NCBI GenBank assembly: GCA_023853785.1
Contig: JAJIRX010000488.1
Span: 1-64,000 of the forward strand
Direction: 5' to 3'
Origin: Psilocybe azurescens
Taxonomy: Eukaryota; Basidiomycota; Agaricomycetes; Agaricales; Agrocybaceae
DNA length: 64,000 bases
The number at the start of each line of letters is the position of its first letter. Within the stretch, counting starts at the first letter, position 1. Below the pieces are notes generated by a model. That model was not told the DNA's origin and did not search any database. It was given only the letters and a program-made list of their open reading frames with translations. Of this stretch, positions 51,140 through 62,980 are shown in pieces. The translations under genes were made by a program, and so were the position numbers.

Positions 51140-51812
51140 CAATAGCGGTCGACAGATAAGTAGAGGAGGTCATAGCTACAGCCAATTTATAGCGTAGTAT
51201 TGCTATCCCATTAATAAGCACATTCAATATTTGGTACGAAAGTTGATAAAACCCTGTGTGAAAATTTGGTAAAGACAAGGTTGATTTCTATAGGGTCGGC
51301 AGGACTAAGTGGCATCCAATGCCGTCCATGACACCGGCCTCCCAAGCAACGAGCGCCTATTGGAGATCCATTGATGGCAGAGCTTCAGGAAAGCTCTGAA
51401 TGATATCAACAGATCGGATTACTTAGTAATCTATCGATACGTAAGTGCAATAACCCCGAATGCTTATATGAAACTTGTGGCAATTTATCGGGAAAATCCT
51501 GACACATAATCAGCACAAAAGTGTACGCCAATCAAACTTAAGAATAGGCTCTCTAGCTCAATTTAAACAGACAGACGTAGATGGCCAACGGACAGCCACA
51601 ATAGGATGGATGATGGATGGATGGATGCCTATTTTACGGTCCCAAAATAGGAACTCGCCGGTCCGTCGAGGGGTTTGATAGACCTGTCAAACTATCAAGC
51701 CTCGACAAGACCCCCAGCCCTCTTACAGGTTTGACGTTCTGAACACCCATAGGCAGTTCATAGATCTCACTGGCTCAAGGAGAAGGGAGTCTTATTCATT
51801 TTATTCAGGTTT
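51140..51812. other. Intergenic with a short TGGA microsatellite
   Basis: No gene recognised. A degenerate GGAT/TGGA tandem run lies at about 51604-51628. Confidence 0.55.
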
Positions 51813-51869
51813 TAATTGTATTTGGGTGTGTATACTCGGACGGCATACTAAACAATGTCATAATATTTC

Positions 51870-52330
51870 CTACGTATATGGGTACCAGAGGCAGACGGTA
51901 ACAAAACGCTGGCAATATCCACAATCCTGTGGGACCATCCTATTGAAGCTCATTAGAATCAGGGTGACGGAATACATCAACCAGTGCAACTCCTTCAGAG
52001 TATGGTATAGTATACATGAGCTGCAAAAGCAGGTAGAATGTCTTCCAGCTTGCATACATAACAGCCTGAGCAGATCCAACCTGTTATCTCCTTCTAACAA
52101 ATCCCAACAAGATTTAGGCGTTAGTTGATTTGCTGCCACAATAAATGCTATTCTCCGTTGTATCAGGTCGTCCGAGATTACTTCGCAAAGAAATACTGCA
52201 TGCTGTTCGTCCTCAACCAAGTGTTTACATAACCGGCACAGCTGAGTTGTCTTGGGATTTTGTTCTTGGCATCGTTCAGCATGATTGTTAATCGATGCTT
52301 GAACTGATCGATGATTTTGCAGAGTAGTTT
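51870..52330 (-). pseudogene. Possible LINE reverse-transcriptase C-terminal relic
   Basis: The minus strand reads CRLCKHLVEDEQHAVFLC then EVISDDLIQRR, resembling the C-x2-C-x8-H-x4-C zinc motif at the end of non-LTR retrotransposon reverse transcriptases (typically CRFCK..VETPEHALLEC). No RT core is visible upstream or downstream. A 5'-truncated relic is plausible but the support is one motif. Confidence 0.4.
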
Positions 52331-52509
52331 GCTAGAGAAATCTGACGCTAGTCAAATCCTACGACATAATATTTCACTGATATTAGAGTTGGAATCAAGG
52401 ATGTTGGGAGGTTTGACATAAAGCAGACAGGAGCATATAGACGACAATAGATCTTCATAGGAATGTTCTCACTGAAAAAGCCCACTGATCATCTTTGGAC
52501 CATCTGTCT

Positions 52510-52900
52510 CGAGGGAAGTGCGTCGCGCCTGGTAGATAATTATAAAGGTAATGTAAGGTAGATAGTGGGGGTGGAGAGGTCAGCCGATGGAAGCGCTGAA
52601 GGGTGACCCCCTCTTCGCATTTCCAAAGGTTCTACTCTACCTGTAATGTATTTAATGTCTGTGTGCTTGATGTTAGGGTATGAATGTAGAGTATTTACGG
52701 TGATGGGTGGGTGGGATTTTAAGCGAAGCTAGGAATGAGAATGGGAAGGAGTGAGCTATGCGACGGTTTGTCTAGTCGTCGTCGTGCGAGTTCGAAAACG
52801 TAGTGTAGAGAAAGGACGACGGGATTGTGACACACGTGTGGCGTCTCCTTCTCACGAGAAGTTGTGCCCGCTCGCGGGTACTTCCATAACCTTAGGCTGT
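52510..52900 (+). repeat. Dispersed repeat family R1, copy 2
   Basis: Matches 8265-8715 in order: GTGCGTCGCGCCTGGTAGA, GTGGAGAGGTCAGC, GCTGAAGGGTGACCCC, TCTCCTTCTCACGAGA. Same orientation. Confidence 0.6.
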
Positions 52901-54328
52901 TAACGTTTTCTTAGTATTTATATTGGAATAGCGGGTTATAGTCCAGGTCAAAGCTAAATGACTCCACTGGATATAGAGACTCAGAGCGTGGCACATCATG
53001 CCACGGGACATCGACTTCTTGTGCTTCCCGAATTGTTAATGTGTATTCCGACGGGGGGTTTAATGATGTTAAAATTCAGAACGACGAGGATAAATGAGAA
53101 AAAAATCATTAACCTTGCAGACTTTTCACACTATTCCCAGACGTATCACAGAGCTCAACCATCTATCGCTCACGACACTGTCTTGAAGATCATTGAACGT
53201 TGTACTGGATTAGTCTTGAGAGCAAGAAATGCAAAATGCAAGACCATCGGTACCGCTACTTGAGCATGAATTTTATGTGTAAAACATGTTGTGTGGCAAA
53301 CGAATGTCCATCTACTAATAATACTGAGGCTATCTTTAATATTTGCCATGATGGCGCTGGAGCTTCGGTCTTCGAGGTTCGGGAAGCGAAATGAACAGGC
53401 GATCGACCAATGCAGCTGCGTTGCGCTTCGATTATGCATCTTTGTTTCCGCTAGACATCGATATACATTATATCCAGCGCGCCCTCTAGCAGTGATATGG
53501 ATGTGCGGGTAATAACTATTTGATCGAGTTAGAGTTGGGGTAGCCATCAAAGTTATAACTAGTTACTAACTCGATAATTCTTCCACGATTGATGGCCAGA
53601 GGTGAGTTCGAGGTGAGCTCAGCGCTACTCTGATTCCCAGTGGCGAATTTGCTGCTTTGGTTGCCCACACAACATCAAATGCCTGAGAAAGACAGCCAAG
53701 ACAACCAGCCGACTCAAGTTTTGGACGAGTGGAGAATATTAACATTGAAACAATTATTTGATTTTTCTTGAAGTTTGTGGGTAACTCGCGAGTCGCTATG
53801 CTAATTTTGCGGACTGCACATTTGATGCAGAGTTGGACGTATGACTTATTGGCGTTGGATGCCGATGGCAATCTTGACCCAAAATCGGATGCGAATGCCG
53901 AGGACATCCTTTTAGGTTAGTAGCCACTTGTTTTATTCAGCAATACTATAAATGTACTACGAATTGGCTACAAACGCGATTGTTTCTCTCTGGATCAATG
54001 CACCGACCCACAGCCTTATAATTATATAATAATCCGTCATTAGAGTTAATTATTATTGCTAACTAGTTAGTATGTAACTCGCCATAACTTTCGGCGTAAC
54101 TCGCACATCACTGCCCTCTAGGGTCAATCAGACTAGCCGTGGTATACGGACCTATGTGCATTATCTGGGCAAACGGCGATTAGTTTATGCCGGCAACAGT
54201 GTGGTGGCTATGACCGGACCGTCATTGCACTCACGCGTCTCCTCGGCAGCCAGCCTTAGCGCATATAAGTAGCTTCGAGAGACATCGTTGTATCTACTAA
54301 ACATACCAGGATCTTTTCATCGTACCCT
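52901..54328. other. Intergenic; no gene recognised
   Basis: Two open frames (52958-53263 plus, 53566-53907 minus) have no recognisable domain or spliced partners. CTAACTAGTTAG-like palindromic strings occur near 53555 and 54058. A TATA-like TATAAG at 54265-54270 lies about 60 bp before the SPFH gene. Confidence 0.5.
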
Positions 54329-55905
54329 ATGAGCTCCGCAATTTCTCGGACAACCCCTACGCGACTAGCTCGCACTGTCGCCAACCTCACGAAACCTTCG
54401 GGGCATCTAACGCGAAGAAATTTCCTTACAGTCATTCAGCAAGGGCATGAGGGATGGCGCCTGAGGTGAGCAGTCTTAGTGGAGTGTTGAACGATTGGCT
54501 GATAGTCTAAACAGTCTTGGTCGGAACCCAGTCAAGTTGACACCAGGCTTGAATGTCAAGATACCGTTATATCACACTTTGACCGTATTGGACGTGCGTG
54601 AATCCTCTGTCAACATCCCAAATGTAAGCATAAATTCACTCCGTGAAAACACCACATGCCGTTCGAAATGAATGCTAATGAACGATCTCCAATCTCAGCT
54701 TCCAGGTTATACAGCCGATAATGTGAGTTTCAGGAATCATCCGCGCATGTGATTAGGGTGAGTTATATTCACATAACATGGCTTCCGCGTCTATTCAGGT
54801 TCCTGTGTTATGCTCGGGGTCTCTTTTCTATCGTATAAACGACAGTTACAAAGTAGGTACAATTGAACAAAAAATTTCGATGGCCCTGAGGTTATGATCA
54901 CGTGCACTTGATTGACCCCTTTTTTGCTTTCAACAGGCCTGTTTTGCAGTATCAGAGGTCGAAAAAACGTACAGAATATCGGTACATCAGCTATGCGAAG
55001 TGTTTTAGGCTCCTTTTCGTATGATCAAGTGATCGCGGATCGAAACGATTTGAACAGGAAGCTCAATGTCACCATAGGCAATTCAATTTCGGTGAGATCT
55101 TGTACCACTATCAAGAAAAGTACTCATGTACTTCAACGTCTCCATAGAATTGGGGTGTGGAATGTACGAGATTTGAAGTGCAGTCATTCCAACCCGCGAA
55201 CCGCGAAGTCGAGGTCTGTTCTTTCAACGCATCTCTTTATAAACATTGACCAGACTGCCATACTCTAGCGACAACTCGAGCTACAGATGGAAGCAGAACG
55301 TAACCGTCGAAAACAACTCTTGGACACTCAGGCACAAATTAATATCGCTGAAGGACAAAAGCAGCGTGTGATTCTGGAGAGTGAAGGACACGTACGCAAT
55401 GTTATCACGTCTTATGATACTTGGTGACTAAATTTGGACTCCAGCTCGAAGCAAAATCAAATGAAGCAGATGCTAAATACAAGACCGTATTCAGAGAGGC
55501 CGAAGCTAGGTACTTTGTACCTTATCATCTTTTATATCGATTTTCTCAGCACATTAATCAGACAACAACAAGCCTTGATGGAATCTGCCGCTCTCTCACA
55601 ACAAGTTGAAAACATCGCCCGCTCCCCTTGCACCCAATTCCAATAAGGAGGAGATAACACCGGAGCACCGCAAGTTGGCTCTCGCCACACTGGTTGAGCT
55701 CAAGAGACTAGAACAGTTACGGGCCATCGCGGAGAGCCGAAGCAATTCGACGTATTTCTTTGGCGATAAAGCCGCTGGCCTCGGGAGTGCGAATGATGCC
55801 TTTAATATCGACTATGCACAGAATGTCAAGGCTGGAGTGTCAGATAACGGGAAAGCGTCGAGGAGCTCAATTGGCAATAGTACGGTCGTTGGATCCGTGC
55901 TGTAA
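54329..55905 (+). CDS. Stomatin-like SPFH/Band 7 protein
   Basis: Begins MSSAISRTTPTRLARTVANL, a basic, Ser/Thr-rich N-terminus fitting a mitochondrial presequence. Then FLTVIQQGHEGWRLSLGRNP, LTPGLNVKIPLYHTLTVLDV, RESSVNIPN, LPGYTADN, SGSLFYRINDSYK, GTSAMRSVLGSFSYDQVIAD and a coiled, Glu/Lys/Gln-rich end (QLELQMEAERNRRKQ, ILESEGH, EAKSNEADAKYK). About nine short exons with clean GT-AG introns. Stop at 55903-55905. Two breaks (A6 at 54962-54967; a missing G near 55621) are single-base losses. Relatives such as SLP2 scaffold cardiolipin-rich inner mitochondrial membrane; the role here is inferred from family. Confidence 0.85.
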
Positions 55906-56594
55906 GGTCAGTGTATTGAGATCTGCTTTAACGAATTGTTCCATGTTGTTTGTCTTGGAATTTGTACATTTACTTCTTCATTTGTTTCCAATCCCCACTC
56001 GCCACATATGTATTCTAAACCCATCCATGTATTTATTCTATCAATACCAAGCTTGTGACACACATCACAGAAACCACCGGACGACAGTACTTATACAATT
56101 GTAATTGGTCAGTGTCGACTGACGTAAGGGCCGCTTGTTATAGTTATTTGGGACTGTAAATTATCTGAGTATAGTATTACGGTATATGTACTATTTTTCA
56201 TTGTTCTGGAGTTCGGTCTCGTCAAATGCAGACACGTTATATGCCGGCTGACTACGTATCAGTTATGATAGCAATACATCTTTTAGTATTTATAGGTTTT
56301 ATGAACTTTACATAAGGAAGTTTCGCCGTCCATAGCCTTACTGACGAAGCGGGATGGCAGATCACTACGAACTGACGACGTGTCATGGGAACAAGCAGCT
56401 TGGCTTGGCGCCGTGAGTAGACAAACTGACGTTTCTAAAGTAAATATACCGCATGTTTATTAATCTTTCTCACCAACTCATGCCGGACAAATTATGCTTA
56501 TTACATGGAAGCAGTGTGAATAAGGTGCCACTGTAGGCTACTCGGTTTCTATAAATTGATTATATTGTGGACCTCTTCACTACCAAGCGCCCAC
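55906..56594. other. Intergenic, nothing recognised
   Basis: Separates the SPFH gene and UGT-B, which are transcribed in the same direction. No domain-bearing frame, no repeat partner found in the window. Confidence 0.55.
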
Positions 56595-58736
56595 TTGACA
56601 TACGCTGATAACACTCATATCCTCTTCTCGGCATTTCCAGCTTGGGGTAAGTTTTGTCGTTGTTGCACTACTTGTACAGATCGCTTACACTTATTATTTT
56701 TCCCATTAACTCTATCGTCTAGGCCATGTAAGGCCTTTCTGCATTTTGGCAGCACGTATCATCCAGGAAAATGAGAATATTGCTGTGACAATGATACTAG
56801 TCCCAGCATTTCTCAAGAAAGCCCAAGCCGAGATTTCAGCTGAATTTCGCGATAGTGCGAGCGAGAATGTGCGCCGAAGACTCAGGTACGCAAAGAAACA
56901 AAAATATGTAGATGTGAGCTCACCTCCTACTCTCTCAGAGTGCTGTCTTCCTTCCAATCTGACTCAGAAGATCCTTTCGCTCTCATGCCCCCACTTATCG
57001 AATCTTATGGGGCGGTCTACCAGAATCTTGTCCAGAGCAAACCTATTTCTTGCTCTGCAACTGGAACGATGTTCGAGGCTGTGCCTCCGCCTAATGCTGT
57101 TATTCTCGATGTATGCAGTTTTTTATATCCGTTCAAACACACACAGAAATAAACGCACAATCTCAAAAACTGCACGCCCAGTTCTTTGCATCCTCGCTTA
57201 TGTTAGCGACGCGCGCCATCTCCGGGCGTTCCGTACCAATAGCTTCATGGTTTAGCGCACATATGGCAACTGGTATACGATTCTGGGGACCCGAGAAATT
57301 CGGTGGATATGGCGACATAAGTAAGAAGGTTGAGCAAGAAGTCATTAAGACTGGAGCTACGACTAAAGAGGTCGAAGAAAAGGTGAGTCAAATGGCAAAA
57401 ATATCTTGCATAATTACTGACTCGCCAATTAGCTGTTTGACTTCGTCAAAAACACGAAGGGTGACACGGTCAAAATACCCGGTGTCCCTAATATGTATGA
57501 CTGGGAGTTCTTCCCTCAATTGGTATGGGGCATAATGTACTGCGAATGGTCGGAATCAAACCTAACGGGTTTTCTTTGAAATAGCTTGCGTTCGAAATGC
57601 CATTCGGAGACATTATGAAAATGGCTCACGCGTGAGTACTGGATACTCTATCCCCGTACACTTGTGTAATATCAGTACTATAGAGGACTTAGGGAAGCAG
57701 ATGCGGTTTTTGTGACCACTTCATATAGCATGGAGGGAGAGACTTTGGAAGCAGTGAAATCCTGGTTCTCGGACTGGAACCAAGAGGTATACGTTGTTGG
57801 CCCGCTTCTACCTGCAGGATATGGTGTAGTCAAGGAAAGCGACCGTGGATCTACTGATATCAGAGAGTTCCTCGAGAGGGCATTGGTAAAGCACGGTGAA
57901 AAATCAGTCATACTGGTGAGTTCTATTAATAGATTTTTATTGGTATATTTAAACCATCTGAATGGCACTTAGATCTCTTTCGGAACGGTTTTTTGGCCGG
58001 CGGCACAGGACTACATCGAAGAGGTTTTAGAAGTTTTCATTGAAAAACCGCCCCTTTGTAAGTTTGTCGTTCCATGACTGAAAAAGATATGTTGACATCG
58101 GGTCCAGATTATTTGCTATGCCTCACCCTTCGCCAAGATGTCTGAAGATTTGATTCAGAGGGTAAAGGATTCTGGTATAGGACTCATTTCCAAGTGGATT
58201 CCTCAACAGTACATTCTAAACCATAAAGTACGCACTCTAATTAAAACTCTCTGTTAATCTCTGACACTATACGTCCACCTAGGCAACTGGGTGGTTCATG
58301 ACCCATGGAGGACAAAATAGTGTCATGGAAAGTCTGGGGAGCGGTACTCCGATGTATACGCTTTCATTTTATATCATATTATTGATACTAACATAAAATG
58401 GCTAGGATATGCTGGCCTTTTGAAGCCGACCAGCCAGCGACGGCCGCGCATCTTTCTCTGAACCTCAAAGTCGCCTTTGAGCTGATCGAAGTCAGAACAG
58501 GCAATAATGGCTTAAAACCTCTTCTCAGGACTGGAAATGCTGCAAAGGGCACTAAGGAGGCCGTAGGGATAGAGATAAGAGAGGTCATCGAATCCTGTCG
58601 AGGTGAGAAAGGACAGGAGTTGCGGCAAAATGCTCTAGCATTCAAGGACAAATTTGCCAAAGCATGGGAGGCTGATGGACCCAGTAGAAGAGATTTCCGC
58701 CAATTCTCTTCGAAGTATAACCTTCAGCTTTCCTAA
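56595..58736 (+). CDS. UDP-glycosyltransferase (GT1), copy B, start codon TTG
   Basis: About a dozen exons, parallel to copy A: NTHILFSAFPAWG, GHVRPFCILAARIIQENE, SDSEDPFALMPPLIESYG, LATRAISGRSVPIASWFSAH, MYDWEFFPQL, MPFGDIMKMAHA, EADAVFVTTSYSMEGETLE, EVYVVGPLLPAGYG, ISFGTVFWPAAQDYIEE, ISKWIPQQYILNHK, then THGGQNSVMESLGSG and WPFEADQPATAAH of the donor-binding box, stop at 58736. Reading frame and junctions are cleaner than in copy A. However, the codon aligned with the start Met of copy A is TTG at 56595 and no in-frame ATG lies upstream before a stop. Either the start was lost, an upstream exon is missed, or the base is wrong. Confidence 0.82.
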
Positions 58737-58968
58737 AAGTACATCTTGTTTGAATATCACGATATAGTTTGATTGTACTTGCGGGACGCGTGTGGCTGCA
58801 CTTTGGCATTTCAGCCGAAAACTTAATTCTCGAAGAGGAACGTCGTGAGGTTGTACTTACCAGAAGACTCAGTACCTGGCTCAGCTTAAAGTACAGTCTT
58901 CAGCCTTCCTAGAAGTACATCTTGTTCAGATACCACGATAAAGTTTGATTGCACTACTTGCGGGACGT
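58722..58968 (+). repeat. Direct repeat at the 3' end of UGT-B
   Basis: 58722-58790 and 58895-58968 share AAGTACATCTTGTT, CACGATA-AGTTTGATTG and CTTGCGGGACG in order. The first copy overlaps the last codons of UGT-B. Confidence 0.7.
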
Positions 58969-59885
58969 GTGGGACCGTGTGGTCGGAGATTTAATCGGAT
59001 GTTAATTTACGTTTTCCCATATTTTTCTGCCAGTTGGCACTTTCACTTAAGGTAGCTCTGCTTTCAATCTTCAAGTAAGCGCCCTCTTCTCAACACCAAT
59101 TACTGTGGCACGCTGAAGGAGTATATACATCAATCCGGCGTGTAAGCCTCGGGAAAATGCTCCAAGGTTGCGGGGTAAGTATCCCCGAATGTCCAGCTCG
59201 CATGCCCTTGCGTGTACCGTAGCGATCTCAAAATCCAACTGTAAACCGACCGAGAATTGATCAGGGCATGGTTCAGTAGTGAGATTATTCTCAAGATCAT
59301 TCAATGAACTGGGTGTATATATTGAATGATCAATGGCAACCATTGGCCTCTAAACTTCTCTTCGCAGGCAGTTAATGCAACGTCCAAATTCTCCCCCACC
59401 GTGTCATTTCTCCAAACACAAGCTACGCCACGTAATATGGGATGTGGGGTCACGGAGCTACTCTATTCCTCCGAGCAATATGCTTGTCTGATCGAACCTG
59501 TCGGCTGGTTGGGGAAACCTTCCTTTTTCCGAGATTTTTGCCTTTTCATGCGCTGACTCCATCACATGGGCGTCTGTTGTTTCCCGAGTTCCTTCAAGAT
59601 ATTCAACTTCGGTGTCACAGAAGGCTCAAAAATTGTGCTAAACATAGCTGGATGTTGTATTTCTGTACCATCAAGTCATTTTGTGAGTATCGTCTCTAAA
59701 TCATCCTTCGCGATGACGAACTAGACTAGGGGTTGCCGAGATACTTTTTCCGACTAGCTCCTCCGTCTTCCTTCTCGGCAGCGAGATGAGGTGAAGAAAG
59801 TTAAAATTGCTAATGGCGAATGTATAAAAGAGGGCTTGGCCTCCTTAAGTCTATTGAAATTCAATTTCGGACCTAAGGCCTCAAG
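58969..59885. other. Intergenic upstream of AA9-1
   Basis: No gene recognised. Ends with a strong TATA box described separately. Confidence 0.55.
59823..59830 (+). promoter_or_regulatory. TATA box of AA9-1
   Basis: TATAAAAG, 56 bp before the start codon at 59886. The second AA9 gene has TATATATAG at the equivalent position (62912-62920, about 61 bp before its ATG). Confidence 0.6.
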
Positions 59886-61443
59886 ATGCGATACGCGCTC
59901 GCTACAGCTGCTTTCGTCGCTTCTGCTGCTGCTCATGCCACCTTCCAAGAGCTTTGGATTAACGGGGTTGATGCAGGAAACTCGTGCGTTCGTTTACCGG
60001 CGAGCAATAACCCCGTGACAAGCGTCACGACCAATGTACGTCATTCGTCTTTTATCAATGCGGATGAATAAACTTTGGTTGTAGGATCTAGCATGCAACA
60101 TCGCTGGTACAAGCCAGGGTGTCTGTCCAGTCAATGGTAAGGATGTTGTCCGTCTCGACTACAGATAGATTATGAGACTATCTACAGCTGGTGACCAGCT
60201 TACTGTTGAGATGCATCAGCAGCCTGGAGACCGAACATGCAGCAATGAGGCGATCGGTGGAGACCACTACGGCCCCGTACAGGTTAGCTCAAATTCCCCA
60301 AACGAGAAGAGAACGTCGCTAATATCTAATAGATCTACATGGCCGCCGTCTCCGATGCAACGACTGCGGTCGGTTCGAGCGCAAACTGGTTCAAAGTCGC
60401 TGAGATGGGAATGCCCTCAAATAACCCGGTATATTGGGCAACAGAAGTCCTCAATGTAAGCTTTTGTCCAATCAAAAAATCCAAATACTAATACGAAACA
60501 GAATAACTGTGGCCACTTCACATTCACTGTTCCCAAAGATATAGCGCCTGGCAACTACCTCGTTCGTGCTGAAGTCATCGGTTAGTGATATTCTCTATCG
60601 CGTCCCGTGCACTGGTATTAATTCCCCGAATGCAGCTCTTCACGTAGCCAGCTCTGTTGGAGGTGCTCAGTTCTACATGTCGTGCTATCAAGTCAACGTG
60701 GCCGGTTCAGGCTCGACCAAGCCTTCCACCGTCAAATTCCCTGGCGCATACAGCGCTAGCGATCCAGGTATCCTCATCAACATTTACGAGCCTCTCAGTA
60801 CCTACGCAAGTAAGCATCTTATAATTGGAAGCTAGCACAGCTGGGAAACTAAATTTGCCTGACAAACTATTGTGTAGTTCCTGGACCAACTCCATACGGT
60901 GCCGCCGTCCCAGCTGTCGCTGCTACCCCATGGCCCACCACCGCGACATGGAACACTGCCAGTCAGCCCAAGACCGTCCCCACCGTCGTTCCTGGAGCTC
61001 CCACGGCTGTACCATCAAGCGGCGGAGGAGGCGCCACTACTGTCGCTCCTGCTCCTACCACTACTGCTCGTACCACGACTATCAACACCACTACTGCACG
61101 TACTACGACTGTCAATACACCAACACCAACACCAACATCTGCCGGCACTGTCGCACTTTACGGGCAATGCGGGGAGTGAGTCATCTATTTGGCACCTGAG
61201 ATTAAGTTTTTCTTTGCTGATCAATATTTGTTTTCTTCCAGACTGGATGGACGTGCGTTACTTTCGACAGACCTGACTTCCTTGTCTCTGACTAATTATT
61301 TATTGCAGAGGTGCTACTGGATGTGCTCAGGGGACATGCCAGGTCGTCAACGGTACGTGTATCTCTCTTATACACCATGTCGCCTTAAACTAATCTATAT
61401 TTCTCTTCACCGACCAGCTTACTACTCGCAATGCCTGAACTAA
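59886..61443 (+). CDS. AA9 lytic polysaccharide monooxygenase with C-terminal CBM1
   Basis: Signal peptide [16 protein letters not shown], cleaved so that the mature protein starts HATFQELW; the N-terminal His is half of the copper histidine brace. Exons: 59886-60035, 60085-60136, 60188-60282, 60333-60455, 60502-60580, 60636-60809, 60878-61175, then two small exons and the last one. Landmarks: [19 protein letters not shown] with the second copper His, [19 protein letters not shown] with a conserved core-surface block, [11 protein letters not shown] with the axial Tyr, a Thr/Pro-rich linker, and a CBM1 ([29 protein letters not shown]). At 61171-61174 G4 must be G5 for the CBM1 exons to join. 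It oxidatively cleaves cellulose outside the cell; CBM1 anchors it to the substrate. Confidence 0.93.
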
Positions 61444-62980
61444 ATGACTAAAAATACGGTAAACCTTTAATGAACGAAGGGATGTGCGCGTGAAAGTCTT
61501 TGATGTATCAGCCGTGCATGTAAGTACAAAGAACACATACCAACAAAATAAAATGCTACAATGTGTGTGAAACTGAGTCCGTTGAGCCCTTTTGAGTAAA
61601 ATACTCAAGAGGGATCAGTTCAAGACTTGACCAAAATTTGGCTCAGCTTCTTTATACGCTACTGGCGGCGACCCCTATCTGTAGAAGAAACGGCGACCTT
61701 TGAACATGTCTTATGTTTATTCGCCTGCTTCTTTGTCAAATAGCAGTTATCGATACGAATGTCGCTGGTTCCAAGCTTACAACTTCAACCGACGAAAAAC
61801 AGCCAAGCCACTGGCAGTGTTACCAACATTAGTAGATGCGCTTGCCGGAGGATTTCACGTAAGTCCCGCTCTTGCCCGACGTTTTTCCCTCGAATCTCTC
61901 CATCGGAGTTTTCTTCTCCTAAGTCTGTGCTATTAGTACCTTTCTTTTCGCACCTTTTTTCTATATCGCTCGTCCCGTACTTCAAGCTCTAAGTTTTTCA
62001 GCTCGTTTCTTGATTCCACTTCTCTAAGGCATTGAGTTCCAAGCTGAGACTTGCATCACTGTTTCATGAACACGAGTTCCACGCACTCGAGGTCGGAATT
62101 CCCGTGATCTGTACCGATTGGGCGCTTACCTTCGGTTTTATTTTCAAGATTAGACTTGTTTAAAAAGACACCTACCGAACAATCTGATTGACTATCCATG
62201 AAAGCTGAGATCTGACGTCTCAACAGACGACGAACCTGAAGTGATTATTTCCCCTCCGAGCAGCTATTAGTTCCTCGGTATGTTTTTGTTAGACTTCTTC
62301 ATGAAAGCCATTTAAAAACGCAAAATCCTGTCATAGAGTATGCCATTGTTCCCTGTACCCCGTAACACATGGTTAGGAGATTTAAAACTAGCCAACAGGA
62401 CAAGATTCTATGTACCAGACCATTCTGACGATAGATCTCCGATGTTGCACAAGGATGGTGTATTCGTTAACCTACAACGAGATCTCCTTGGCGGTATTGA
62501 ATATGACCGATGGAGCTAGGTAGTTGACTGATCAAAACGACGACATACGCGGTCTTTCCTACCGACATCCATAAGGAGCCACAAGGTCCATCCGATGGGA
62601 GTTTTGGCAAGTCTTTTTCCGAGATTTGTTATTGAGCTTTAACCTCAATTGGTCACAAGAACGACTTGATTTTCCGGAATCGATGCAAGTTAACATCGCA
62701 AAAAGTCGTAATTGGATCTCTGCGAGCCTTTTGCGTCTCTTTTCTTTCCTGCGTCTATTATTGTTGCTATCACTCCTCGGTGGAACATGAAGGGCTTAGG
62801 GACCTACAGTAATCGACTTGGCTCATACGATTCTTCGTCGATTGTCCACTTTTTCCGATATTGCTTTCCATCTTCCGAAGAGGAAGAGAAAATGATGAGG
62901 CATCTGAGCCATATATATAGGAGAGGTCATTACACCCCAATGGTGGTTCACTCACATTCGATTTCACTCTGTCCTTCGAA
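61444..62980. other. Intergenic between the two AA9 genes
   Basis: About 1.5 kb with no recognised gene. TATATATAG at 62912-62920 is the probable TATA box of AA9-2. Short frames at 61700-61992 have no domain. Confidence 0.6.

Noticed and set aside
53566..53907. 113-codon minus-strand frame
   Set aside because: Serine-rich, no domain, no spliced partners; likely chance.
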